A DNA stretch of 13,027 nucleotides from BM506 sp031581485. Lineage in GTDB: Bacteria; Desulfobacterota; Desulfobulbia; Desulfobulbales; SURF-16. The stretch spans positions 1 to 13,027 of the forward strand of contig JAVLBA010000066.1 in NCBI GenBank assembly GCA_031581485.1. Direction: 5' to 3'. Positions 6,621-13,027 of this stretch are shown here, piece after piece; positions within the stretch are counted from its first letter, which is position 1; every line of letters begins with the position of its first letter. A program made the position numbers and the translations under genes. The notes below the pieces were generated by a model. That model saw only the letters and a list, made by a program, of their open reading frames with translations. It was not told the DNA's origin and ran no database searches.

Positions 6621-7991
6621 TCAATTTGCGCGTCGTTTAAAGGTTGCCGGCAGAAATTCTTTATGCACATCCTCACTCAGGACCTCATCCACCAGGGCGT
6701 CCTGTTCCTGGGAGTGACCGGCAATCTGCTCCATGGAAATAATGGTGGGGGTGAGAAAAATCATCAGTTCATAATTCTCCAGGGTCCGCTGTTTATTTTT
6801 GAACAGGTTGCCCAGGATGGGCAGGGAGGAGAGACCCGGGACCCGCCCCTGGCCGATATCATCGCCGCTGACATGGATGCCGCCGATAACCACCGTGACC
6901 TTGTCTTCCAGGAAGAGATTGGTGGAGATTTCCTGGCGGTTGATGAGGGGCTCGCCCCCCACAGCAGATGACTGGTCGATACTGTCGTTGGTGACATCCA
7001 CATCAAGGTTGACAAAGATATTCTTGATGATCTTGGGGGTCACCTTGAGGCTGAGGTTGGCCTCCCTGAACTGGGTGTTGATCATCTCAGTAGTCTGCGA
7101 GGTGTAGGGCACTTCCTTACCCTGTTTTATTTCCGCCTCGTTGCCGTCCAGCACCAGCAGGGAAGGTGTGGAAAGGACATGGAGCAGGTTGTCCTGGGCC
7201 ATGGCCTGCAGGTCGATATTGAGGTTGACATTATCCCAGATGAAACCGATGTTCATGGCCGAAGTGGCGGCAGATATGCCAAGATCAGCAACGGCATCGC
7301 CGGTAATGGTCACTGGTTTGCCGTTTTTCCAGCCGGCGGTAATGGGGTGGTTGAAGTTGTCGGCCCCCCATTTGATTCCCAGTTGCTTGCGCCCTTCCTT
7401 GCTCACCACCACTATCCTGGCCTTGATATGGATCTGGGGAATGGGTTTGTCAATCTGGGCCAGCATCGCCTTTATCTCCTGGACATTTCCCTCCTGGTCC
7501 TTGATGATCAGGCAGCTGTCATTATTGGTGGCCGTGATCATGCCCTGGTCACTGAGAAGGTGGTCGAGCTGGCTTTTGATTTTGCTGCTGTTGCCGTAAT
7601 CAGTGCAGATCCGGGCGGTTACAATCCCTTTGCGGGCCTTTTTATAGGCCTCATCCGTTTCGACAAAAATGGCACTCTGGGTCTCTGAATAGTGGAGATT
7701 CTTGGCCTCAATGACCAGTTCAAAGACATCGTAGAGGGAGACTTGATCCATTTCAAAGGAGATGGTGTCCGTGATGGAGTCGGCGACATAAATATTGATC
7801 CCCGCCTGTCTGCCCACGGCCCGCAGCAGGGTGGCCACCTCGAGATTTTCGCATTGCAGGGTGGCGGGATAGTCGCGCAGCTTCTCCACCAGCTGAGAGG
7901 CCTGCGCTGCCTTGGCCAGGGGCAACAAGGCAAGGAAAAAAAGGATAAAAAGGCATGTGCCGCGAAAAGAAGGGTGCTTGTCAGGTGTCAT
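6621..7991 (-). CDS. mshL: MshL, outer-membrane secretin
   Basis: The 456-residue product is a secretin that forms the outer-membrane pore for the pilus. A signal peptide is clear (about residues 12-29, with an AKA cleavage site) and lacks a lipobox. A secretin/TonB N-terminal-like domain (about 45-110) and an N1/NolW-like domain (about 123-180) precede the secretin domain (about 185-418). That domain has the diagnostic VPGLSSLPILGNLF (384-397) and ELMIFLTPTII (408-418). It is shorter than the 550-residue scale of Vibrio MshL. The start chosen is the ATG at 7989-7991 because AAGGGA (7999-8004) lies 7 nt upstream; the in-frame TTG at 8022-8024 would add 11 residues without a better ribosome site. 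It overlaps the preceding gene by 11 nt. Confidence 0.95.
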   Translation of the reverse strand: MTPDKHPSFRGTCLFILFFLALLPLAKAAQASQLVEKLRDYPATLQCENLEVATLLRAVGRQAGINIYVADSITDTISFEMDQVSLYDVFELVIEAKNLHYSETQSAIFVETDEAYKKARKGIVTARICTDYGNSSKIKSQLDHLLSDQGMITATNNDSCLIIKDQEGNVQEIKAMLAQIDKPIPQIHIKARIVVVSKEGRKQLGIKWGADNFNHPITAGWKNGKPVTITGDAVADLGISAATSAMNIGFIWDNVNLNIDLQAMAQDNLLHVLSTPSLLVLDGNEAEIKQGKEVPYTSQTTEMINTQFREANLSLKVTPKIIKNIFVNLDVDVTNDSIDQSSAVGGEPLINRQEISTNLFLEDKVTVVIGGIHVSGDDIGQGRVPGLSSLPILGNLFKNKQRTLENYELMIFLTPTIISMEQIAGHSQEQDALVDEVLSEDVHKEFLPATFKRRAN

Positions 7992-8466
7992 CAGGAATTC
8001 CCTTGGCGTCTGGCTGTTGGCCAAAATCGATGTCTAAGGTATCAAACTGCAGGGTGTGCGTTCGGCTGTTTTTGGAGAGCGAGACCTTGGTCTGGCTAAT
8101 ATGGGTGATCAGGGCCCCCTCCACCATGTCGTCAACAGCCACAAGCTGGCCGTTAATGACGGCCTGGGACCTTGATGGGCTCCAGATAATAGCCTGCAGG
8201 GTAAAATCAATGAAGATGTCCTGCTCCTGCTCGGCCGCGGTGACCTGACGGAGCCGGAGACGATGGCTGGCGGGCCAGTTAAAGGGATCCCTCTCCGGGG
8301 TCTGACTGGGGATCACCAGAGAGGAGGAAGGCAGTTCCACCATCTTGAAATGGGGGCCTGACTCGGCAAGGGCAACCGTCTGGGTCAGCAGGAAGTAGCT
8401 GAGAGCGGCGGCAAGGATGAGAGCCAACCCCTGTTTTTTCGGGAAAAGAGGTCTCCTAAAAGCCAT
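7981..8466 (-). CDS. MshK/PilP/GspC-like periplasmic alignment protein
   Basis: The 161-residue protein has a single hydrophobic N-terminal segment (about 12-34) that may be a signal anchor or a cleaved signal peptide. A short linker with RDPFNWP (59-65) recalls the DPF motif of PilP-like proteins. A C-terminal beta-rich domain (about 84-142) has an AIIWS...QAVINGQLVAV...ITHISQTKVSL pattern resembling the homology region of GspC/PilP. Such proteins connect the inner-membrane alignment complex to the secretin N-domains, and the position just before mshL fits MshK. The start is the ATG at 8464-8466, with GGAGGT 5 nt upstream; an ATG at 8488-8490 is in frame but lacks a ribosome site. It overlaps both neighbours by 11 nt. 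It is longer than the small MshK of Vibrio, so the family assignment is by position and fold pattern. Confidence 0.75.
   Translation of the reverse strand: MAFRRPLFPKKQGLALILAAALSYFLLTQTVALAESGPHFKMVELPSSSLVIPSQTPERDPFNWPASHRLRLRQVTAAEQEQDIFIDFTLQAIIWSPSRSQAVINGQLVAVDDMVEGALITHISQTKVSLSKNSRTHTLQFDTLDIDFGQQPDAKGIPDDT
7999..8004 (-). promoter_or_regulatory. Ribosome binding site of mshL
   Basis: AAGGGA, 7 nt before the ATG at 7989-7991, lies within the preceding coding sequence and supports that ATG against the upstream in-frame TTG. Confidence 0.6.
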
Positions 8467-9118
8467 GGGTGACCTCCAGCCGGCCGACATCTATTTGGAA
8501 AGATACCAGTGCCTTCTCAGCAGGATCATCGGAATGGAGGAGCAGTTCAATCTTGTTCAGAAACCCTATTTCCGGGCTGGTTTCCAAAAAGCAGAGATAG
8601 GGAAAAATATTTTCAAAATAACTCCTGCCCTCCAGGTGAACGGGGAAAAGGGTGAAGCCCTCCAGGGAACGGGGCTCCATCTGGCTCATCTTCAAAAGGT
8701 CTGGCTGGATGTCCACCGGCGCAGAGCTGGTCAAGGTGTAAATGACCTGATGAAAGCGGTCATCATCCCCCTGTTTTTGCCATTGTTCACGAAGCAGTTC
8801 TTCCTGCAGAGTAAGAACTGCCAGGGTCTGCTCTTTTTTGCTGATATCCTGAGCCATTTTCTGAAGATGGGCGGCCAGCAGATCGGTCTGGCCGGCAGTT
8901 GAGCGGCTCTGGATTTCTTGAATATGGTTTTGCCTTTTGGTGATGGTCTCCTGACGGGGGTTGATAAAAAGGGCATGGGCCCCATAGGCGAGGACCAGCC
9001 CGATAATCAGGACAAGAACCAGTTGCCGCACCTGCAGGGCAAGCTCCGGATCGGCCCGCATGAGGTGGTAGACCTTCTTCAGGGCTGCTGGTATCTCTTT
9101 TGCTTTAAACTTCATCAT
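8456..9118 (-). CDS. mshJ: MshJ/PilO-like inner-membrane alignment protein
   Basis: The 220-residue protein has a bitopic layout: a charged cytoplasmic N-terminus, one transmembrane helix (about 31-52), a coiled-coil region (about 55-115) and a C-terminal alpha/beta domain (about 120-216). This is the architecture of PilO/GspM/MshJ proteins, which pair with PilN-like proteins in the inner membrane and reach the secretin through PilP-like partners. Sequence alone is weakly conserved in this family, so the call rests on topology, size and the position after a PilN-like gene. Two adjacent ATGs (9118 and 9115) are possible starts, and the ribosome site is poor. The 3' end overlaps the next gene by 11 nt. 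Confidence 0.78.
   Translation of the reverse strand: MMKFKAKEIPAALKKVYHLMRADPELALQVRQLVLVLIIGLVLAYGAHALFINPRQETITKRQNHIQEIQSRSTAGQTDLLAAHLQKMAQDISKKEQTLAVLTLQEELLREQWQKQGDDDRFHQVIYTLTSSAPVDIQPDLLKMSQMEPRSLEGFTLFPVHLEGRSYFENIFPYLCFLETSPEIGFLNKIELLLHSDDPAEKALVSFQIDVGRLEVTHGF
8472..8477 (-). promoter_or_regulatory. Ribosome binding site of the MshK/PilP-like gene
   Basis: A perfect GGAGGT lies 5 nt before the ATG at 8464-8466, inside the 3' end of the PilO-like gene. It selects this start over the in-frame ATG at 8488-8490. Confidence 0.7.
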
Positions 9119-9148
9119 AGTATCTGCTTTCCACCAGGGCCTCTCTGC

Positions 9149-9706
9149 TCAGACCAGCTCGAGAAGAATGGTGAATTGAATCCGTTCCTGGTTGTTGTCG
9201 CCTGCCCGGTCCGTAACGGAGAGGGATACCCTCTTGAAAACAGGAAGGTCCTGCATGTCTCCCACGAACCGGATCAGATCATCATAATCAAGGGCGGTCC
9301 CCTGCAGGCTGCCCTTGGCACCGGCAAAGGAGATTGCCCGGCAGCGGATGGTCTCGGGCAGCAGGGAGGCAATCAGGCTCAGCGGCCGGCTGAATTTCTT
9401 TTTCTGGCCCCTTATCTTTGAGAGCCTGGCCACCGCCGCTGTTTTGTGGTTAATGGCCTCTTCTTTTGCCAGGAGATCCTTTTTCAAGGCGGCAATCTGG
9501 CTGCTCAACTCAGTGGCCTGGCTGGCCTGCTCTTCAATATGGGCGATCTTGCTGTTCAAGGCAGCCAGGCGGTTGTTTAAAATCTCGCCCCACAGGAAAA
9601 AGAGAACAAGAAGGAACAGCAGCAGGGTGCCGAAGATGAAAGGGATAAGGCGTTTTACCTTTTCAGCCAGGGGCTTTTGCGGAACCAGATTTATACGTTG
9701 TTGCAT
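9149..9706 (-). CDS. PilN-like inner-membrane protein (MshI2-like)
   Basis: The 185-residue protein begins with MQQRINLVP, the cytoplasmic INL(V/L)P signature by which PilN binds PilM in type IV pilus systems. One transmembrane helix (about 19-41) is followed by a coiled coil (about 42-100) and a small C-terminal ferredoxin-like domain (about 105-185), as in PilN/GspL C-terminal regions. It should form a heterodimer with the PilO/MshJ-like product of the next gene. The ATG lies 12 nt after the PilM-like stop, and the Shine-Dalgarno AGGGGA overlaps that stop codon, implying coupled translation. In some MSHA clusters this role is called MshI2. Confidence 0.87.
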   Translation of the reverse strand: MQQRINLVPQKPLAEKVKRLIPFIFGTLLLFLLVLFFLWGEILNNRLAALNSKIAHIEEQASQATELSSQIAALKKDLLAKEEAINHKTAAVARLSKIRGQKKKFSRPLSLIASLLPETIRCRAISFAGAKGSLQGTALDYDDLIRFVGDMQDLPVFKRVSLSVTDRAGDNNQERIQFTILLELV

Positions 9707-9718
9707 GATCTGATTCCC

Positions 9719-10843
9719 CTAACTGAGCACGCCGATGCTCACGGCCTCAAAGAGAGGATCCCCAAAGGTGGCGCGTTCTGGTTCCATGAGGTGCTTGATG
9801 TTGATATCCAGGCTGTTGGTCAGTTCCAAAGAGAGGGGCTGCCATGCATCCTCGGCGCCCCCTACAAAAACGGTTTTGACCTGATTGCCCTTGACCACGG
9901 AGTTGAAGTAGTCGCGGGTCCGCATCAGTTCAAGGGCCACATGACTGAGATACTCCGGCCAGGTGTCGCCGGTGGCCCGGGCCTGCGGGCCCTCCGGCAG
10001 GCCGGTGAAAAACTCCTGGTCATCGGGGCCAAGGGCTGCCGATGGAGACGCACCCTCCTCCTCCTTCTTCTTGGCGATGAGAAAATCCGCCAGCAGGTCA
10101 TCCTGCTCAGAGTCGAAAAGGGAGTCTGCTGGCACAGAGGAGCTGCCGGGCTCCTGGAGACCTTGGTCATCCGTCCTTTTTTCCAGGTCGGCTGCAGACG
10201 GGACTTCAGAGCCATGCACCTGGAGCGGCCTTTCCAGTTGCACATTTCTGGTCAAGACCAGGGTTTCTTTGTCGTAGATGGCGATGGAAATGGATTGCGG
10301 CCAGAGGAGGGCAATCATGCTGGCCTCATCTGCTTGGAGCCTGGAGCCTGATTCAAGGTAGGCACAGGCGGAAAAGACGTCAGGTTCCAGGCTGGTCGGG
10401 CTTAAATCATAGTGGTTCAGGGTGTTGCGAATATCCTGAAACATGGCGACCGGAAAGAGAAAGACATTGAGCTGCAGAGAGTCTTTCAATTCTTTAACAA
10501 CCTGCCAGTCATAAATAAATAACGATAAGGGTTCGTCAAAGACCTTGCTGATATGGTAGGGCAGGATTTTGGTGACCACCTCCCTGGGTACCTTATTGAT
10601 GGTAAGACTCAATACCTCAAACTGCTCCAGGGGCAGGGAAAGGGCAACCGTACCCTTGGGAGCGGCAACATTGGCCATGACCTGATGGACGCTTTTGGCC
10701 TCGGCAAGGGAGCAATCCGCCCATCCCCAGGGGGTGACCGTGGTGACACCGGCTCGATTCTGGTTCTGGATAGCGAGCAAGGTCCGGCTCCGTTCTCCCA
10801 CCAGGGCGTACCTTTTTGTGTTGTTGGCAAAGGGCCACTGCAT
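9719..10843 (-). CDS. mshI: PilM/MshI-like actin-fold protein with an acidic insert
   Basis: The 374-residue cytoplasmic protein resembles PilM/MshI, an actin-like protein that binds the PilN N-terminus and links the ATPase to the alignment complex. The first lobe runs to about residue 205, with a segment PREVVTKILPYHISK (86-100) like the PilM region preceding the nucleotide fold. The C-terminal lobe has KTVFVGGAEDAWQPLSLEL (323-341), the usual glycine-containing strand-loop before the last helix. Between them lies a roughly 90-residue hydrophilic, acidic, Pro/Ser-rich insert (about 208-296, including SEQDDLLADF and KKKEEEG) that looks disordered. A typical ATP-binding motif is not obvious, as is common for MshI. 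The ATG is 3 nt after the MshN-like stop and has AGGGGA at good spacing. The adjacent INLVP-type PilN supports the call. Confidence 0.83.
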   Translation of the reverse strand: MQWPFANNTKRYALVGERSRTLLAIQNQNRAGVTTVTPWGWADCSLAEAKSVHQVMANVAAPKGTVALSLPLEQFEVLSLTINKVPREVVTKILPYHISKVFDEPLSLFIYDWQVVKELKDSLQLNVFLFPVAMFQDIRNTLNHYDLSPTSLEPDVFSACAYLESGSRLQADEASMIALLWPQSISIAIYDKETLVLTRNVQLERPLQVHGSEVPSAADLEKRTDDQGLQEPGSSSVPADSLFDSEQDDLLADFLIAKKKEEEGASPSAALGPDDQEFFTGLPEGPQARATGDTWPEYLSHVALELMRTRDYFNSVVKGNQVKTVFVGGAEDAWQPLSLELTNSLDINIKHLMEPERATFGDPLFEAVSIGVLS

Positions 10844-10846
10844 GGA

Positions 10847-11461
10847 TCAGGTCCCCTTCCTTGCCGGGACCGGCATTGTTTCGTAAAAGTCAAGGGGCAG
10901 CACCTGCTTGGCAATGGCGAGCTCCATGGCCTGGCGGAGATACGCGTTATCCGGGTCAAGCTGGTGGGCCTTTTTGAAAAGGCGGCCGGCCGGAAAGCCG
11001 AGATCCATTTGCGTCAAAATGAGAGCCATATTGATGAGGGGTTCCGGCCGCTCCGGGGCCGCTCTGCTTGCTTTGTCGAGATAATAGAGGGCGGTCCAGG
11101 GCTGGCCTTGGGCATTGAGGCTGACGGCATGGTTGTTGAAATATTCCCCCTGGGCCGGGCCGGGCCTCTTTTCATCTTCGGCTTCCTGGGGGGCAGGCCG
11201 GGAAACCCGGGAGCTTACGGCCTGCTGTTCTGCTGGTCTGCTCACCTCAGCTTTTTTTTGTTGCCGGGAAACGTCCTTGTTGAAGAGAGGCAGGGTGTAG
11301 CTGGCGACCACAACAAGGGCGATGACCACGAGTACACCGAGCAGGAGCGGCACAAACCGGCGGGTTCTGGGGGCCGGCGGCGGTCTGAACGCCTTGTGGG
11401 CCGGGGTGGTGTCGGTCTCCTGTTCCTGGATCTTTTCCAGGGTGTCATAAAGTTTGCTCAA
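10847..11461 (-). CDS. MshN-like membrane-anchored TPR protein
   Basis: The 204-residue protein has a short cytoplasmic N-terminus (MSKLYDTLEKIQEQE), a basic stretch before one transmembrane helix (about 36-58), a charged linker (60-105) and tetratricopeptide-like helices (about 108-180). This layout matches MshN, a TPR-type component of MSHA clusters with unclear mechanism, although in Vibrio mshN lies between mshM and mshE and here it precedes mshI. The start is a TTG (11459-11461): an in-frame TAA at 11468-11470 prevents any earlier start and no ATG occurs before the transmembrane helix. A weak CAGG lies 9 nt upstream. It is tightly linked to the PilM-like gene (3-nt gap) and 62 nt from the upstream prepilin. 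Similarity beyond TPR is weak, so orthology with MshN is uncertain. Confidence 0.72.
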   Translation of the reverse strand: MSKLYDTLEKIQEQETDTTPAHKAFRPPPAPRTRRFVPLLLGVLVVIALVVVASYTLPLFNKDVSRQQKKAEVSRPAEQQAVSSRVSRPAPQEAEDEKRPGPAQGEYFNNHAVSLNAQGQPWTALYYLDKASRAAPERPEPLINMALILTQMDLGFPAGRLFKKAHQLDPDNAYLRQAMELAIAKQVLPLDFYETMPVPARKGT

Positions 11462-11523
11462 GGAGTTTTACCTGGGGTGCTGTCTGAAGGGGTTATCTGC
11501 CGCTGAAAGGGAGGTTGGCTCTC

Positions 11524-12123
11524 CTAGAAGTTTGCCGGCACGCGGCCGGAGCCATCGACATTGTCGGTGTAGGCCCGGTCGTCGTTGATGTAAAAAATGG
11601 CGCCCATGGTCTGGCCGTTGGCATCCCGTTCATCGCCCGGGTAGTAGGCCCAGCCGGTTGTCTCGTCGGCAATGCGCGGATTATGAATCGCCTGATGGAG
11701 AGGGCGCTCAGTAACCCCGGCCGGGCGGGCGGCCATGCCGCTGGTCATGTCGGGCAGATTGACAGTGGGCAGGGCGTGGCCCGCCTCGGTGGAGAAGTCG
11801 TTTGTTCTCACCAGGCGCAGGTTGCGCAGAGGCTCGGGCCGGGTGTCGAGGACCAGGGCGTTGCTGCGGACCTCTTCCAGGGTGGGCCAGTCAGGGTTGT
11901 CACCGGTGGGGCCGGTGTTGACGCCGGAGACCAGGATCTTGGCGTGGGCCAGTTCAATACCCCCCCGGATGGCAGCCAGCTTGCCCTTGACAGCGGCGAT
12001 TTTGGCCTCCTTCTGCATGTCAAGATAGTAGGGGATGGCCATGGACGATAAAAGGCCCAGGAGCATGATGACAATGATCATCTCAATAAGGGTGAATCCT
12101 CGTTCATCTCGGTGCAGCTGCAT
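11524..12123 (-). CDS. Type IV prepilin, GspG/MshB/MshD-like
   Basis: The 199-residue protein has a prepilin leader (MQLHRDERG) with cleavage predicted at G9|F10, the FTLIEM signature with Glu at mature position 5 (residue 14), and a hydrophobic helix to about residue 31 followed by PYYLDMQKEAKIAA. The globular part has no cysteine, unlike the pilin at 299-730. It ends with an Asp/Tyr-rich region (about 155-199) including YPGDERDANG and TDNVDGSG, which could bind a cation, though this is speculation. It is the first gene after the only clear promoter in the operon, and so could be made in larger amounts than the genes following. It may be a minor pilin of the MSHA fibre or a second major subunit; size and large globular domain favour a minor or GspG-like role. 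Confidence 0.87.
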   Translation of the reverse strand: MQLHRDERGFTLIEMIIVIMLLGLLSSMAIPYYLDMQKEAKIAAVKGKLAAIRGGIELAHAKILVSGVNTGPTGDNPDWPTLEEVRSNALVLDTRPEPLRNLRLVRTNDFSTEAGHALPTVNLPDMTSGMAARPAGVTERPLHQAIHNPRIADETTGWAYYPGDERDANGQTMGAIFYINDDRAYTDNVDGSGRVPANF

Positions 12124-12311
12124 AGTGGCCCCCGTTCAGCTTAGAGAAATGTTATATTAAAAACTTTTAACTCTGTAGAATTGTAGCATTTGTAACATGT
12201 TTGCTAAGGAGTCCCAAGGATTCTTATGGGGTATCGGGGTGAAAGGCGAAAAAAAAACGCCTATTTTGGACAAAAGCAAATAGTTATAACAAAATGATGG
12301 AGTGTGGCAGG
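12124..12311 (-). promoter_or_regulatory. AT-rich intergenic region with an operon promoter
   Basis: This 188-bp gap is the largest non-coding stretch inside the - strand cluster. Read on the - strand it contains TTAGCA (12202-12207; 4 of 6 to TTGACA), a 16-bp spacer and TACAAT (12180-12185; 5 of 6 to TATAAT). A TG one base before the -10 makes it an extended -10 element. Transcription would begin near 12173, about 50 nt before the prepilin ATG. A second, weaker -10-like TATAAC is at 12151-12156. An 8-bp palindrome GTTATAAC (12283-12290) and a small inverted repeat with nine A/T bases in its loop (12244-12262) lie upstream and might be regulatory. The gap probably splits the cluster into an upstream minor-pilin unit and a downstream assembly unit, although read-through is possible. 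Confidence 0.6.
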
Positions 12312-12704
12312 TTAAAGGGAGTATCTGACTTCGATGGTTCTGGATATTGAAGCCTTGCTGGCTTGTACGCTCAGCTCGAAGATGTTGCTGGCGGCAATGA
12401 CGCTGGGCTGGGTAGGGGCCGTGAGGGTAGCCCCCTGACTGCGCAAGGTGAGATTGAAACCTTGAATAGTGGGATCGACCCAGGTCACCCAGTTTCCGCC
12501 GTTATCATGCTCAAGAATCCGGAGTTTGGCCCCTGATTCAGCGGCATAGAGGGCCTGGCACCAGAGATAATCCTCGGCAGACGCCTGGGAGGAGATCATG
12601 GTGTAGCGGGCAATGAGTACCCCGAACATGCCCACCACCACGATGATGAAGATGGCGGCGATCAGGCCGATACCCTCCTGGTTTGCTAAAGGTCTACGGA
12701 ACAT
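12312..12704 (-). CDS. mshP: MshP/PilX-like minor prepilin
   Basis: The 130-residue protein has a short N-terminus ending NQEG, a long hydrophobic segment (about 12-33, GIGLIAAIFIIVVVG) and the helix SSQASAEDYLWCQALYAAESGAKL, where the A-x-x-AESG pattern is characteristic of PilX/MshP-type minor pilins. The C-terminal beta end SISRTIEVRYSL also fits. The presumed cleavage (G11|I12) is non-canonical because the mature position 5 is Ala instead of Glu, which MshP/PilX relatives often tolerate. It starts at an ATG overlapping the MshO-like gene by 11 nt, with AGGTG 4 nt upstream. Such proteins help prime pilus assembly. Confidence 0.75.
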   Translation of the reverse strand: MFRRPLANQEGIGLIAAIFIIVVVGMFGVLIARYTMISSQASAEDYLWCQALYAAESGAKLRILEHDNGGNWVTWVDPTIQGFNLTLRSQGATLTAPTQPSVIAASNIFELSVQASKASISRTIEVRYSL

Positions 12705-13027
12705 TGCGCACCTGAATCTCTTTATGGAAGTCGAGGGTGGTACCCTTGTGCGACAGGGTGAATTCCACCTTTACCAAGGCGTTACGGGTGAGGCTGGCCG
12801 GGGAGTAGTTAAAGGTGAGGGGGTTGGCAATGCTTGTGTCGAGATGGTTGAGAAGGGGATAGTCATCTGTGAAATTAGCAATAAATGGATCAGGCGCCAA
12901 TGTAACAGGTGTCTCGGAGCGGTATAGAAATGAACCGATTCGCTGATATCTTATGGCTTTTTCTACTGGATAATAGCGTTTGGTGGCAGAGTGGCCGCCG
13001 ATAACTTTCTTGTCAAGCTCCATGGAG
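12694..13027 (-). CDS. mshO: MshO-like minor prepilin, C-terminal part (runs off the window)
   Basis: The frame is open from the right window edge to the stop at 12694-12696, giving about 110 residues. The ATG at 13021-13023 is probably internal, since there is no prepilin leader and no Shine-Dalgarno before it, and the frame continues to the edge. The segment has RIGSFLYRSETP, a beta-strand-rich middle (LTFNYSPAS, ALVKVEFTLSHKG) and the ending KEIQVRNVP, which resembles the C-terminus of MshO and other PulJ/PilW-type minor pilins. The order MshO-MshP matches that of Vibrio clusters. The N-terminal prepilin signal must lie outside the window, so the assignment is moderate. Confidence 0.65.
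   Translation of the reverse strand, partial: SMELDKKVIGGHSATKRYYPVEKAIRYQRIGSFLYRSETPVTLAPDPFIANFTDDYPLLNHLDTSIANPLTFNYSPASLTRNALVKVEFTLSHKGTTLDFHKEIQVRNVP

Noticed and set aside
12244..12262. Inverted repeat AGGCG-A9-CGCCT as a terminator for the minor-pilin unit
   Set aside because: The T run in the - strand RNA lies in the loop and not after the stem, and the stem is only 5 bp, so intrinsic termination is not supported.

Overview
The window is almost entirely a type IV pilus biogenesis locus of the MSHA type (mannose-sensitive haemagglutinin pilus, best known from Vibrio and Shewanella), from a Gram-negative bacterium. The outer-membrane secretin and the PilM/N/O/P-like inner-membrane alignment proteins require two membranes. 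The moderately high GC, the ATG(N)TGA-style gene packing, the MSHA gene set without the gammaproteobacterial order, and a pilin N-terminus with the segment AVPKYVDM suggest Desulfobacterota/Deltaproteobacteria (for example Desulfobulbales). That placement is an inference, not something the sequence proves.

Layout. Bases 1-298 hold no convincing gene, only a possible 3' tail of an upstream reading frame, a GC-rich hairpin and a sigma70-like promoter. A major-pilin-like gene (299-730, + strand) follows, with its own strong intrinsic terminator (759-797). Everything else lies on the - strand and is transcribed toward the pilin, so the pilin is convergent with its machinery. Read in transcription order from the right edge, the genes are: the C-terminal part of an MshO-like minor prepilin; an MshP/PilX-like minor prepilin; a 188-bp AT-rich gap with an extended -10 promoter; a GspG/MshB-like prepilin; an MshN-like membrane TPR protein; PilM/MshI-like, PilN-like, PilO/MshJ-like and PilP/MshK-like alignment proteins; the secretin MshL; the ExeA-type ATPase MshM; the assembly ATPase MshE; the platform protein MshG; and a large Wzy_C-type membrane glycopolymer ligase with C-terminal TPRs.

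How the parts fit. MshE should power polymerisation on the MshG platform. The PilM/N/O/P-like proteins should link the cytoplasmic motor to the MshL secretin. MshM and the MshN-like protein probably help secretin or assembly functions. The minor prepilins should prime the fibre and the 299-730 product is the best candidate for the main subunit. The Wzy_C/TPR protein overlaps mshG by 4 nt and sits next to the pilin, so it may be a pilin-modifying O-oligosaccharyltransferase. That is the most interesting hypothesis here and is not demonstrated. No retraction ATPase (PilT), prepilin peptidase (PilD) or MshQ is present in the window. No RNA gene, insertion sequence, CRISPR array or other mobile element was seen.
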